This document shows positions 1 through 8,553 of a DNA stretch of 64,000 nucleotides, piece by piece. Where the stretch lies: assembly GCF_039540375.1 (NCBI RefSeq), contig NZ_BAABEX010000007.1, forward strand, positions 1 to 64,000. Direction: 5' to 3'. A model generated the notes under the pieces. The model did not search any database, had not been told where the DNA came from, and worked only from the letters and a program-made list of their open reading frames with translations. Both the position numbers and the translations under genes were made by a program. The stretch comes from Acidovorax_G lacteus (lineage in GTDB: Bacteria > Pseudomonadota > Gammaproteobacteria > Burkholderiales > Burkholderiaceae_C). Numbering within the stretch: position 1 is the stretch's first letter; the number at the start of each line of letters is the position of its first letter.

Positions 1-157
1 GTACCGCTTGAGCGACTTCAGGAACAGCCCCAACGGATCTCCATGCGGCTCCATTGCGTGCACGCTTACGTTCGTCGATATCGTCGGGAGAACCATGTCT
101 GTTCCAGAGCTTGGTACCGCTCTCGTGCGTGCTAGCAGCCATAGAGGCACAACGCTA
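1..157. other. Window edge, no confident gene
   Basis: No convincing gene is visible. A minus-strand reading frame is open from an ATG at 96 to the window edge (32 codons, with a second in-frame ATG at 54) and could be the start of a gene reading out of the window, divergent from imuA. It is too short to identify and its codon bias is weaker than in neighbouring genes. Base composition here is lower in GC than most of the window. Confidence 0.3.
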
Positions 158-177
158 TACTGTATATAAAAACAGTA
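158..177 (+). promoter_or_regulatory. LexA (SOS) box upstream of imuA
   Basis: The 20 bases tactgtatataaaaacagta form the classical SOS operator: CTG at 160-162, ten AT-rich bases, CAG at 173-175. It matches the E. coli-type LexA consensus in both half sites. It lies just before imuA and is the only such site seen ahead of the imuA-imuB-dnaE2 cassette, so it should repress all three genes until DNA damage. Confidence 0.9.
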
Positions 178-182
178 TTGCC

Positions 183-1007
183 GTGTTCTGTAGTCCTCAT
201 TTCGGTCTTCGTGCGGGGGGAGCAAGCATCTCCCCACTGCCATTGCCTTCTCATTTGCAGGGCAGGGTTTGGCGCGGAAGCGAATTGCTTGCTGCGCATG
301 CGCTGACGAACACCAGTTCAACGGGATTCGCACTGTTGGATGCTGAGCTTCCGGGTCGCGGATGGCCCCGCCAAGGGTTGATTGAAATTGGTGTGCCAGA
401 AGGGTTCCACTGCGAATGGCGGCTTTTGCAGCCCGCACTTCAGTCTTGTGTGCAGTCACCGAGCCATGTGTACCTGGTAACACCTCCTGCTGCTTTGCAG
501 GCAGCAGGCGTTGCTGCCTTGGGGCCGTTCTGGCGTTCTGTTGTGGGCTTGCATGCGCCTCGGTTGGCAGATGCGTTGTGGCTGGTGGAGCAGGTGTTGC
601 AAGCGCAAGCCGATGGCATCGTCATGTTGTGGATCCCCCATTTACGAAACGATCAAGTCCGCAGGCTGCACACCAAAGCAGAGGCAGGAGGACTTCCTGT
701 CTTTTGGTTTCGTCCCATCAAATCCGGGTCGTCCGGTGTTGCAACGCCAGCGCCCTTGCGCTTGTGGATCGAGCCTCACGACCCTTGGCATCTGGCGGTG
801 CGCATTCTTAAGCGCCGTGCGCAACCGTGTGAGAAAACCTTGCTGATCCGAGCGTTGCCCGCAGGCGTAAAAGATGCACTCCCGTTGCCACGTGAGCAGG
901 TCTTGGCTGCACGGGTGCAGGGTGATTCGATGCAAGGGGATGTACATGGCTGGCCACTGGGTCGCACTGAAGTTCAGTCCACCGAGCGGCGCGTTCTCAC
1001 CGCCTGA
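183..1007 (+). CDS. imuA: ImuA, SOS translesion synthesis accessory protein
   Basis: RecA/SulA-like accessory protein of the ImuA-ImuB-DnaE2 mutasome, which carries out error-prone bypass of DNA lesions. The RecA-like core begins with a TGF..LDAELPG.GWP motif in the first third; the C-terminal part is variable. The frame is open upstream to 54, but that extension runs through the LexA box, so the start must lie after it. GTG 183 (about 274 residues) is used here; a TTG at 243 is possible, and neither has a clear ribosome binding site. The end overlaps imuB by about 60 bases, suggesting coupling. Family assignment is firm; the start is not. Confidence 0.82.
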   Translation: MFCSPHFGLRAGGASISPLPLPSHLQGRVWRGSELLAAHALTNTSSTGFALLDAELPGRGWPRQGLIEIGVPEGFHCEWRLLQPALQSCVQSPSHVYLVTPPAALQAAGVAALGPFWRSVVGLHAPRLADALWLVEQVLQAQADGIVMLWIPHLRNDQVRRLHTKAEAGGLPVFWFRPIKSGSSGVATPAPLRLWIEPHDPWHLAVRILKRRAQPCEKTLLIRALPAGVKDALPLPREQVLAARVQGDSMQGDVHGWPLGRTEVQSTERRVLTA

Positions 1008-2271
1008 GCAATGTCCGCTGGTGCAGTGGCTGTGGACACTCACCCCTCGGGTGGCATGTCTGCAGGGCGTCGTCCTGGCCGATGTGTCCATGAGTCTGCG
1101 CTTGTTTGGGGGGGAGGGCGCATTACAGCGGCGAGTGCGGGCCTGGGCGCGCGAGCAAAGCGTTCTGCTGGCGTGGGCACCCACGGGCCTTGCGGCCCAA
1201 GCGTTGCTTTCTCAGGCTTCGCACAGCACGATCCCCAAGGCTTTCGGCCCGCGGTGGTGGGAGGTATTGGATTCTTTGCCTCTCAGTGCGTTGCCTTCAC
1301 TCGAAGCCTGCATGCCCGACCTGCATGCGATGGGCTGTCAGACACTCGGGCAGTTCAGGCGACTGCCCCGCGTGCTGCTGGTGCCGCGCGTGGGAGCAGC
1401 CCCCCTGGGGTTGCTCGATCAGGCGTACGGATTGCAGCCAGAGGCGTACCAGTGGCTGGCCCCAGCCGAACACTTTGAACGCAGCCTGGACTGCCCAGAG
1501 GGCGCAACCACCGTCGAGCAGTTGTTGGCGTTCGCCATCCCTTTGCTGCAAGCCTTGCAAGAATGGCTGGCAGCCCGCCAGCAGGGGGCCACTGCTTTGG
1601 AGCTGCGATGGCGATACGAGCACAGGGCGCGCGATGAGCGCGACATGCCAGGTCAGGTCTGGGTTCGTTCTGCGCATCCGATGCACCGCGTCACAGATTT
1701 CTCTGCGCTCCTGACGGCCCATCTGGCGCAGCAGGCTTTGCGTGCGCCCGTCAACCGCTTGACATTGCGACTGGAGACCTGGGTGCCTGCCGTCGCACAC
1801 AGCCACTCCTGGTTGCCCGATCCTGCCCGACAGCAGATGGCGGTGGATCAGATGCTGGAGCGCATTCAGGCGCGGCTGGGTCCAGATGCAGTGCGGGTTC
1901 TGGTGCCGCATTCAGACCACCGGCCTGAGCGCATGCAGACCTGGCAGCCTGGTTTGCCTGCGCGTGCGCGCCCCAACAAGCCTGTCGCGCCCTCGCCGCC
2001 CCCGGGGTTGGTGCCTGCCTGGCTCCTGCCGGAGCCACTCGCCCTGGCGGTACGCGCGCATCGCCCGGTGTACCGCGGTCCCTTGCAGTTGCTGCTGGGG
2101 CCTGATCGGGTTGAGGTGGGGTGGTGGGAGCAGGCTCAGGGCTCGGCAGCACCGCGGGAGCGCCGAGATTACTGGCTGGCCTACAGCCCTGCAGCCGGCC
2201 TCCTGTGGGTGTTTCAGCGGCGGATGGGGCACGCGCCACCCCAGTGGTTTTTGCACGGCTTCTTTGGGTGA
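946..2271 (+). CDS. imuB: ImuB, Y-family polymerase-like protein
   Basis: About 441 residues. ImuB resembles Y-family polymerases but lacks the catalytic acidic residues; it is the adaptor that brings DnaE2 to the beta clamp. Family landmarks visible are LADVSMSLRLFGG near the N-terminus, a finger-thumb region, and a late HRPE...W.PG stretch. The start ATG 946 is chosen for the AAGGGG at 934-939; ATG 940 is an alternative. The place where proteobacterial ImuBs carry a clamp-like SLFP motif reads SWLPDP here, so the clamp contact may be altered. It sits between imuA and dnaE2, 12 bases before the latter. Confidence 0.88.
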   Translation: MAGHWVALKFSPPSGAFSPPEQCPLVQWLWTLTPRVACLQGVVLADVSMSLRLFGGEGALQRRVRAWAREQSVLLAWAPTGLAAQALLSQASHSTIPKAFGPRWWEVLDSLPLSALPSLEACMPDLHAMGCQTLGQFRRLPRVLLVPRVGAAPLGLLDQAYGLQPEAYQWLAPAEHFERSLDCPEGATTVEQLLAFAIPLLQALQEWLAARQQGATALELRWRYEHRARDERDMPGQVWVRSAHPMHRVTDFSALLTAHLAQQALRAPVNRLTLRLETWVPAVAHSHSWLPDPARQQMAVDQMLERIQARLGPDAVRVLVPHSDHRPERMQTWQPGLPARARPNKPVAPSPPPGLVPAWLLPEPLALAVRAHRPVYRGPLQLLLGPDRVEVGWWEQAQGSAAPRERRDYWLAYSPAAGLLWVFQRRMGHAPPQWFLHGFFG

Positions 2272-2283
2272 GGGCGGCGGACC

Positions 2284-5200
2284 ATGACCGAGCCGCTGGC
2301 ATTGCCAGACTATGCAGAGCTTTGGTGCCTTTCCAATTTTTCCTTCCTGAAAGGTGCAAGCCATCCGGAGGAACTGGTGCAGCGCGCCCACCAGTTGGGC
2401 TACCAGGCGCTGGCCATCACCGACGAATGCAGCATGGCCGGTGCAGTCCGCGCGCATGTGGCGGCCAAGGCCGCGGGTGTGCGCTTGTTGGTGGGGGCGC
2501 ATTTCCATCTGGCGGCAGCGCCGCCTGGTCATGCGCCAGGCTTACCCGCATTCGCGCTGGTGGTCATTGCCTGTCATCGGCAGGGCTATGGCAACCTGTG
2601 TGCCTTCATCAGCCGGTTGCGGCGCAGCAGTGCCAAGGGCCAATACCGTTTGCTGCCAGACGAGGTGCAGTCCGACACGCTTGCAGACTGCGTGGTGCTG
2701 GCTTGCCCGGAGCGCTCTGCCACCGATGCGTCTTTGCACGCTTTGGGCCGCTGGCTGTTGGCCCGGTTCCCGGGGCGTTGCTGGATCGGCGTTGAGCAAC
2801 CCTGCCGTCTGGACGACATGCGCTGGCTCCAGCGGCTGCAGGTCGTGTCGGCGAACACCGCCATTCCCTTGGTGGCGGTCGGGCATGTGCACATGCATGT
2901 GCGATCTCGCAAGCCGCTGCAGGACGTACTGACCGCCGTGCGGCACGGTCGGCCGCTGCGCGAATGCGGGGTGCTGCTGCAGCGCAATGCAGAGCAGCAC
3001 CTGCGCCCCCGCATGCGGCTGGCCCAACTGTTCCCACCGGATTTGCTGGCCGAAAGCGTACGGGTCGCCGACCGTTGCCGCTTCAGTCTGGACGAACTCC
3101 GGTACTGCTATCCCCAAGAGGTGGTGCCGCCTGGCTGCACGCCCATGCAGCACCTGCGCCAGGTGACGCACGAAGGGGCTGCGCGCCGCTGGCCAGACGG
3201 CGTGCCCGAACGCATTGAGCATCAGATTGCGCATGAGCTGGATCTCATTGGCGATCTGGGCTACGAGCACTACTTCCTCACCGTGTACGACATCGTGCAG
3301 TTCGCGCGCGGGCGCGGCATTCTGTGCCAGGGGCGCGGCTCGGCCGCCAACAGTGTGGTGTGTTATTGCCTGGGCATCACCGAGGTGGATCCGGCCCGCA
3401 TGTCGGTGCTGTTTGAGCGCTTTATCTCGCGCGAGCGCAACGAGCCGCCCGACATCGACATCGACTTCGAGCACCAGCGACGCGAAGAGGTGATCCAGTA
3501 CCTGTATGCCAAATACGGGCGTGACCGTGCGGCCCTGACCGCCACCGTGATCCGCTACCGCCCGCGCTCTGCGCTGCGCGATGTGGGCAAGGCGCTGGAC
3601 CTGCCGCCCCAGTGGCTGGACGCTGTGGCCCAGGGGCACCACTGGTTTGATGGATTGCAGGTGCGCGAAGAGCGACTGACAGAGCTGGGCCTCGACGCGC
3701 AGGACCCGAGCATTCGCCAGTGGGTGGACCTGACCGAAGCACTGATCGGCTTTCCCCGGCATCTGTCGCAGCACACCGGCGGATTTGTGCTCACGCAGGA
3801 TCTGCTGTGTCGCACCGTGCCCATTGAAAACGCCGCCATGCCCGACCGCACCGTCATCGAGTGGGACAAGGACGATCTGGATGCCGTCGGGCTGCTCAAG
3901 GTGGATGTGCTCGCGCTGGGCATGCTCACGGCCCTGCGCCGGGCGCTTGATCTGATCGGCGAGCGCCGCGGCCAGCCGATGCGCCTGCAGGACATTCCGG
4001 CGGAAGATGCCGCCACCTACGACATGATCTGCGAAGCCGACACCGTGGGCGTGTTCCAGATCGAAAGCCGGGCGCAGATGAGCATGCTGCCCCGCCTGCG
4101 GCCGCGTTGCTTCTACGACCTGGTGATCGAGGTCGCCATCGTGCGGCCCGGCCCCATCCAGGGTGGCATGGTCCACCCCTACCTGCAGCGTCGGCAAGGG
4201 CGCGAGCCCGTCACCTATCCCAGTCAGGCCCTGCGCCAGGCGCTGGAGCGCACTTTGGGGGTGCCCGTGTTCCAGGAGCAGGTCATGCAGATCGCCATGC
4301 TGGCCGCCGGTTTTTCGGCCGGAGAGGCCGACGGCCTGCGCCGTTCCATGGCCGCCTGGAAGCGCAAAGGCGGGCTGGGGCATTACTACCACCGGCTGGT
4401 CGATGGCATGGTCGATCGGGGGTACGACCGTGCCTTTGCCGAATCCATCTTCGAGCAGATCAAGGGCTTTTCTGAGTATGGCTTTCCGGAAAGCCACGCC
4501 GCCAGCTTTGCGCTGCTGGTCTATGCCTCGGCCTGGATCAAGCGGCACGAGCCCGCAGCCTTTCTGGTCGCCTTGCTCAACAGCCAGCCCATGGGCTTCT
4601 ACACCCCCAGTCAACTGGTGCAGGATGCGCGCCGCCACGGGGTGGAGGTGCTGCCCGTCGATGTGCAGCACAGCGAGGTCGGAGCCACGCTGCACGGGGC
4701 GGCCGTGCGCCTGGGCTTGGGCATGGTGCACGGCCTGGGGGCCGCAGAAGCCCGGCGCATCGTGCAGGCACGGGCGGTGCGGCCCTTTGCCGGCGTACAA
4801 GACCTGGCCGAGCGTGCGCAGGTGGATCGGCACATGGTGCAGCGCCTGGCAGCCGCAGGCGCGCTCGAAAGCCTGGCCGGGCACCGCCGCCAGCAGGCCT
4901 GGGCCGCCGCCGCCACCCACCGCCTGCCGCCCTTGCTGCAGGGCTCCCTGCCAGCCGATCTGCCCGTGCCTCTGCCCCCTGCGCCCGAAGGGGAGGAAGT
5001 GCTGCGCGACTACGCAAGCCTCGGGCTCACGCTGCGCTCACACCCCTTGGCCCTGCTGCGCCCGCGGCTGCAGCAGCACCGACTGCTCACGTCGGCCGAA
5101 CTGCGCCAACTGCCCGACGGGGCGCGGGTCCGCACCGTGGGCATCGTCACCGTACGCCAGCGACCCGAAACCGCCAAAGGCACGATGTTCGTGTCGCTGG

Positions 5201-5403
5201 AGGACGAATGCGGCTCCACGCAGGTCATCGTCTGGCCGCATGTGCGCGAGGCACAGCGTGCGGTGCTGCTGGAATCGCGCCTGCTCGCGGTGCGCGGCCG
5301 CTGGCAGCGCGAAGGGGCCGTGTGCAACCTGGTGGCCGACCGCCTCGCCGATCTGAGCCATTGGCTGGGTAGCCTGGCCACGAGCAGCCGCGATTTCCGC
5401 TGA
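2284..5403 (+). CDS. dnaE2: Error-prone DNA polymerase III alpha subunit DnaE2
   Basis: 1039 residues, normal for DnaE2 and shorter than replicative DnaE1. The order is an N-terminal PHP domain (starts with the SNFSFLKGASHPEEL motif), the polymerase palm with the metal-binding PDIDIDFEH motif at about 3448-3474, fingers, helix-hairpin-helix region, and a C-terminal OB fold (VRTVGIVTVRQRP). It provides the polymerase activity of SOS mutagenesis together with ImuA and ImuB. It is the last gene of the LexA-controlled cassette; the next gene starts 125 bases on with its own leader. No frameshift is seen. Confidence 0.95.
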   Translation: MTEPLALPDYAELWCLSNFSFLKGASHPEELVQRAHQLGYQALAITDECSMAGAVRAHVAAKAAGVRLLVGAHFHLAAAPPGHAPGLPAFALVVIACHRQGYGNLCAFISRLRRSSAKGQYRLLPDEVQSDTLADCVVLACPERSATDASLHALGRWLLARFPGRCWIGVEQPCRLDDMRWLQRLQVVSANTAIPLVAVGHVHMHVRSRKPLQDVLTAVRHGRPLRECGVLLQRNAEQHLRPRMRLAQLFPPDLLAESVRVADRCRFSLDELRYCYPQEVVPPGCTPMQHLRQVTHEGAARRWPDGVPERIEHQIAHELDLIGDLGYEHYFLTVYDIVQFARGRGILCQGRGSAANSVVCYCLGITEVDPARMSVLFERFISRERNEPPDIDIDFEHQRREEVIQYLYAKYGRDRAALTATVIRYRPRSALRDVGKALDLPPQWLDAVAQGHHWFDGLQVREERLTELGLDAQDPSIRQWVDLTEALIGFPRHLSQHTGGFVLTQDLLCRTVPIENAAMPDRTVIEWDKDDLDAVGLLKVDVLALGMLTALRRALDLIGERRGQPMRLQDIPAEDAATYDMICEADTVGVFQIESRAQMSMLPRLRPRCFYDLVIEVAIVRPGPIQGGMVHPYLQRRQGREPVTYPSQALRQALERTLGVPVFQEQVMQIAMLAAGFSAGEADGLRRSMAAWKRKGGLGHYYHRLVDGMVDRGYDRAFAESIFEQIKGFSEYGFPESHAASFALLVYASAWIKRHEPAAFLVALLNSQPMGFYTPSQLVQDARRHGVEVLPVDVQHSEVGATLHGAAVRLGLGMVHGLGAAEARRIVQARAVRPFAGVQDLAERAQVDRHMVQRLAAAGALESLAGHRRQQAWAAAATHRLPPLLQGSLPADLPVPLPPAPEGEEVLRDYASLGLTLRSHPLALLRPRLQQHRLLTSAELRQLPDGARVRTVGIVTVRQRPETAKGTMFVSLEDECGSTQVIVWPHVREAQRAVLLESRLLAVRGRWQREGAVCNLVADRLADLSHWLGSLATSSRDFR

Positions 5404-5528
5404 GGCGAGACACCGTCCAGACACTTTTCGGGTCGATGCATTTGTTTTTATAAATGCTGCGGTGCGATGGAATCCATTTAACAGGATGCTTGAATCTCCC
5501 TAGCATTCGCCGGAATTGGAGAAACCTC

Positions 5529-6545
5529 ATGCAAAGCCTACTGGACCCCGCAATCCTCTTCTTCGTTTTTGGCGTGTTGGCCGGAGCCGTCCGTTCCAAC
5601 CTGGAGATTCCCCCGGCCATCTCCAAATTCCTGTCGCTCTACCTGCTGATGGCCCTGGGCATGAAGGGTGGTTTTGCGCTGTCGCAGACCGGGCTGGACG
5701 CGCAGGTGTTTGCCAGCCTGGGGGCCGCCATGGCCATGGCCTTCATCGTGCCCGCCCTGGGCTATCAGCTGCTCAAGCGGCGCCTCAGTGGTTTTGACGC
5801 GGCCGCCATCGCCGCCTCGTACGGCTCGGTCAGCGCCGTCACCTTCGTCACGGCCACCCAGGTGCTTGAATCCCAGGGCCTGGCCGCCCCGGGCCACATG
5901 ACGGTGGCCATGGTGCTCATGGAGTCACCGGCCATCGTCATGGCGGTGCTGCTGGCCAGCGCCATCCGGCACAACGCCGCCGCACCGGCCAGCGTTACCG
6001 TGGGCAGCGGCGGGCAGGCCGTGCTCACCGCCGGAGGCGGCAGCGGCTCGGGCGCAGCCGTGCGGCGCATCCTGCACGAGTCGTTCACCGACGGCACGCA
6101 CCTGCTGCTGCTGGGTTCGCTGGCGGTGGGCTACCTCAGCGGCGAAGCCGGCAAGACCATGATGCAGCCCTTCACGGGCGACCTGTTCAAGGGCATGCTC
6201 GCTTTCTTCCTGCTCGACATGGGTCTGCTGGTGGCGCGTCACTTTGCTGCGGCCCGGTCGCAGTCGCCGGTGCTCATCGTGTACGCGGTGCTGGGCCCGG
6301 TGGTCCATGCTGGCATCGCCCTGGCACTGGCCCAGCTGCTGAGCCTGCCGGTGGCCGATACGGCACTGCTGATGGTGCTGTCGGCCAGCGCGTCGTACAT
6401 CGTGGTGCCAGCCGTGCTGCGGCACGCGATCCCGGAGGCCAACCCCTCGCTGTACTTCGGCCTGTCGCTGGGCATCACCTTTCCGCTGAACATTCTGCTG
6501 GGCATTCCGCTGTACGTGCAGGTGGCACGCTGGGCCGCCGGTTGA
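5529..6545 (+). CDS. SbtA-type sodium-dependent bicarbonate permease family protein
   Basis: 338-residue inner-membrane protein with about ten hydrophobic segments in two repeated halves, separated by a Gly/Ser/Ala-rich cytosolic linker near the middle (about 155-185). The halves and motifs such as NLEIPPAISKFLSLYLLMALG and GSVSAVTFVTA match the SbtA/DUF897 family, whose cyanobacterial members take up bicarbonate with sodium. The substrate in this heterotroph is unproven. ATG 5529 has a GGAG eight bases upstream. The leader 5404-5528 contains the hairpin gcattt...aaatgc near 5436-5456 and an AT-rich stretch that may hold the promoter. No P-II-like partner gene is adjacent. Confidence 0.8.
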   Translation: MQSLLDPAILFFVFGVLAGAVRSNLEIPPAISKFLSLYLLMALGMKGGFALSQTGLDAQVFASLGAAMAMAFIVPALGYQLLKRRLSGFDAAAIAASYGSVSAVTFVTATQVLESQGLAAPGHMTVAMVLMESPAIVMAVLLASAIRHNAAAPASVTVGSGGQAVLTAGGGSGSGAAVRRILHESFTDGTHLLLLGSLAVGYLSGEAGKTMMQPFTGDLFKGMLAFFLLDMGLLVARHFAAARSQSPVLIVYAVLGPVVHAGIALALAQLLSLPVADTALLMVLSASASYIVVPAVLRHAIPEANPSLYFGLSLGITFPLNILLGIPLYVQVARWAAG

Positions 6546-6553
6546 GGCTGATT

Positions 6554-6602
6554 GCTATCAAAAAGTGAGCTGCTCGTGCTTGATTAATAAGCACGAGCGG
6601 CC
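6554..6602 (+). repeat. 49-nt two-hairpin intergenic repeat, copy 1
   Basis: First of six 49-nt copies. Module 1 is 17 nt (GCTAT, seven variable bases, ATAGC; here the right arm is worn to GTGAGC). Module 2 is a hairpin with GCTCGTGCTT at 6572-6581 pairing with AAGCACGAGC at 6589-6598 around a gattaat loop. It lies directly after the SbtA-type gene and could act as its 3' end. The rest of the gap to the tRNA-Ser terminator (6603-6756) shows no gene. Confidence 0.85.
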
Positions 6603-6756
6603 TCAACGCCTTTGAAGCTGCCTTTGTGCCAATTGGCCAGTGTTGCGTGTGGTTCGGGAGGCTTGGGCTCCCGGGCCCGGGAGCAGTGCGCAGTCGCTAC
6701 GGTCTGTGGGCCCAGGCCATGATGGGCAGGCCGCAGCCAATGTGCGCCGCGTAAGC

Positions 6757-6789
6757 AAAAGCCCGGGCCACTTGCGTGACCCGGGCTTT
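6757..6789 (-). terminator. Intrinsic terminator of tRNA-Ser
   Basis: Read on the minus strand, AAAGCCCGGG (6780-6789) pairs with CCCGGGCTTT (6758-6767), followed by further T residues. It begins six bases after the 3' CCA of tRNA-Ser and is the expected end of that transcript. Confidence 0.85.
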
Positions 6790-6795
6790 CATGTG

Positions 6796-6885
<90 letters not shown>

Positions 6886-6896
6886 GGAAGCCCTCT

Positions 6897-6902
6897 ATTA
6901 TA
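6897..6902 (-). promoter_or_regulatory. -10 element of the tRNA-Ser promoter
   Basis: A perfect TATAAT on the minus strand lies 11 bases upstream of the tRNA 5' end, the right distance for a sigma-70 promoter. A matching -35 is not clear. Confidence 0.65.
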
Positions 6903-6960
6903 GCCATGCAATCAGGGTGTTCCCCGCAACTTGGCTGGAACGCTCCGGCACCGGGGCCGC

Positions 6961-7878
6961 TCATGGCGTGCGCTGCTGCGCCTGCACCATCTTCATGGCC
7001 GAGCTGATGAGCGCCGACACCTCGGTCATGTTGCTCGGCACCACCAGCGTGGTGGTTGCGTCGGCGGCCACGCGGGCGTAGGCGTCCACGGCTTTTTCGG
7101 CCACTTTGAGCTGAACGGCCTGCTCGCCGCCGGGCTGGCGGATGGCTGCTGCCACGCGCTCGATGGCTTGGGCGGTGGCATCGGCCACGGCCTTGATGGC
7201 TTCGGCTTCGCCCAGGGCCTTGTTGATCTCGGCCTGCTTCTCGCCTTCAGAGCGGGCGATGAAAGCTTCGCGTTCGCCCGTGGCAATGTTGATCTGCTCT
7301 TGCCTGCGGCCTTCGGATGCGGCGATGAGTGCGCGCTTCTCGCGTTCGGCGGTGATCTGGGCCTGCATGGAGCGCAGGATCTCGCTGGGCGGCGTCAGGT
7401 CCTTGATTTCGTAACGCAGCACCTTCACGCCCCAGTTGAGCGCCGCCTCGTCGATGGCCGACACCACTTGCGCGTTGATCATGTCGCGCTCTTCGAAGGT
7501 CTTGTCCAGTTCGAGCTTGCCGATCACGCTGCGCAGCGAGGTCTGGGCCAGCTGCGTCACCGCCATGATGTAGTTGCTCGATCCGTAGCTGGCGCGCATC
7601 GGATCGGTGACCTGGAAGTACAGGATGCCGTCCACCTGCAGCTGGGTATTGTCCTTGGTGATGCACACCTGGCTGGGCACATCGAGCGGAATCTCCTTGA
7701 GGCTGTGCTTGTACGCCACGCGGTCGATGAAGGGGACGAGGAAGTTGAGCCCCGGGTTCAGGGTGCCTGCGTACTTGCCCAGCCGCTCCTTGACCCACGC
7801 GTTCTGCTGGGGCACGACCTTGACCGAGCGGGCGATGAAGATCACCGCGATGATGAACAGGACGGCTGCGATTTCCAT
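6961..7878 (-). CDS. qmcA: SPFH/stomatin-like membrane protein (QmcA family)
   Basis: 305 residues. One N-terminal membrane anchor (about 3-20) is followed by an SPFH/band-7 domain (VVPQQNAWVKERLGKY, then the GLNFLVPFIDRVAY stretch), then a long Ala/Glu-rich coiled coil (about 170-260) and a short tail. Such proteins oligomerise into membrane microdomain scaffolds and in E. coli QmcA is linked to FtsH. The start ATG at 7878 has AAAGG nearby. An NfeD gene sits 91 bases upstream on the same strand, the classic pairing of stomatin-like and NfeD proteins. Specific function here is inferred. Confidence 0.9.
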   Translation of the reverse strand: MEIAAVLFIIAVIFIARSVKVVPQQNAWVKERLGKYAGTLNPGLNFLVPFIDRVAYKHSLKEIPLDVPSQVCITKDNTQLQVDGILYFQVTDPMRASYGSSNYIMAVTQLAQTSLRSVIGKLELDKTFEERDMINAQVVSAIDEAALNWGVKVLRYEIKDLTPPSEILRSMQAQITAEREKRALIAASEGRRQEQINIATGEREAFIARSEGEKQAEINKALGEAEAIKAVADATAQAIERVAAAIRQPGGEQAVQLKVAEKAVDAYARVAADATTTLVVPSNMTEVSALISSAMKMVQAQQRTP

Positions 7879-7969
7879 AAAAGCCTTTCGGAATGAGACG
7901 AGACCGCCGGCAACTTCAGTGCGGTGCCGACACGACGCAAGAACGCATTGCGGCCCTGTGGGCGCGCCG

Positions 7970-8398
7970 TCAGACCGGCTCGACCACCAGCCGGTTGCCC
8001 ATCAGCTCTGCCACGCGGTGCAGCCCGGTGGTGGGCACCACGCCTGGCCGGTGCACAGCCACCCAGCTCGCGCCGCGGTAGCGCACCGTGGCTGTGCCAT
8101 CGGGGTTCCAGTGGTCGATGTGCAGGGTCTCGCCGATGTCCAGGCTGGCGCTCTGGCCCGCGCCTAGGGCGGCATCGCCCGCGGCGCGGCGCTGGCGCAC
8201 CAGCGTCCAGATGGCCACTGCGCCGCCGCCCACCAGGGCTGCTGCGAGCAACTGCACCGTGAAGCCAGCCCCCAGATGGGCCGCCAGCGCAGCCGCCGCC
8301 AGACCGAGGGCCAGCATCAGCAAATAGAAGGTTCCGGTCAGCAGCTCGGCGATCACCGCCGCGCCTGCCATCAGCCACCACAGGGTGGATTGCTCCAT
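7970..8398 (-). CDS. NfeD family membrane protein (short form)
   Basis: 142 residues: hydrophobic helices in the first half (starting WWLMAGAAVIAELLTGTFYLL) and a soluble C-terminal OB-fold (GETLHIDHWNPDGTATVRYRG). This is the short NfeD type without the ClpP-like protease domain. It is encoded just before the QmcA-like stomatin on the same strand, and the two are expected to form one membrane complex. It is divergent from the decarboxylase gene at 8554; the shared 155-base gap must hold both promoters, though none is obvious. Confidence 0.88.
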   Translation of the reverse strand: MEQSTLWWLMAGAAVIAELLTGTFYLLMLALGLAAAALAAHLGAGFTVQLLAAALVGGGAVAIWTLVRQRRAAGDAALGAGQSASLDIGETLHIDHWNPDGTATVRYRGASWVAVHRPGVVPTTGLHRVAELMGNRLVVEPV

Positions 8399-8553
8399 GG
8401 GTGTGTCCTCCGCCCGTGTTTTGTTTGTGTGCAGTGCACCACATTCTGGGTCAAAAGAATGGCAGAACCAAGGCGGGACACACAGATTCCGTACACTTCG
8501 CGCCTATTTCGTTTTTTTGGGCCGGCGGGGCACGCCTGGCATGGAGGCTGCGC

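Noticed and set aside
1..96. N-terminal fragment of a minus-strand gene
   Set aside because: 32 codons running off the window are too few to identify or to separate from chance.
2542..4920. Open frame of 792 codons on the minus strand
   Set aside because: It is antisense to dnaE2, has low-complexity His/Gln/Gly-rich translation and no family signal; it results from GC-rich third positions.
6931..7896. Plus-strand frame of 321 codons
   Set aside because: Antisense shadow of the QmcA-like gene, with Gly/His-rich translation.
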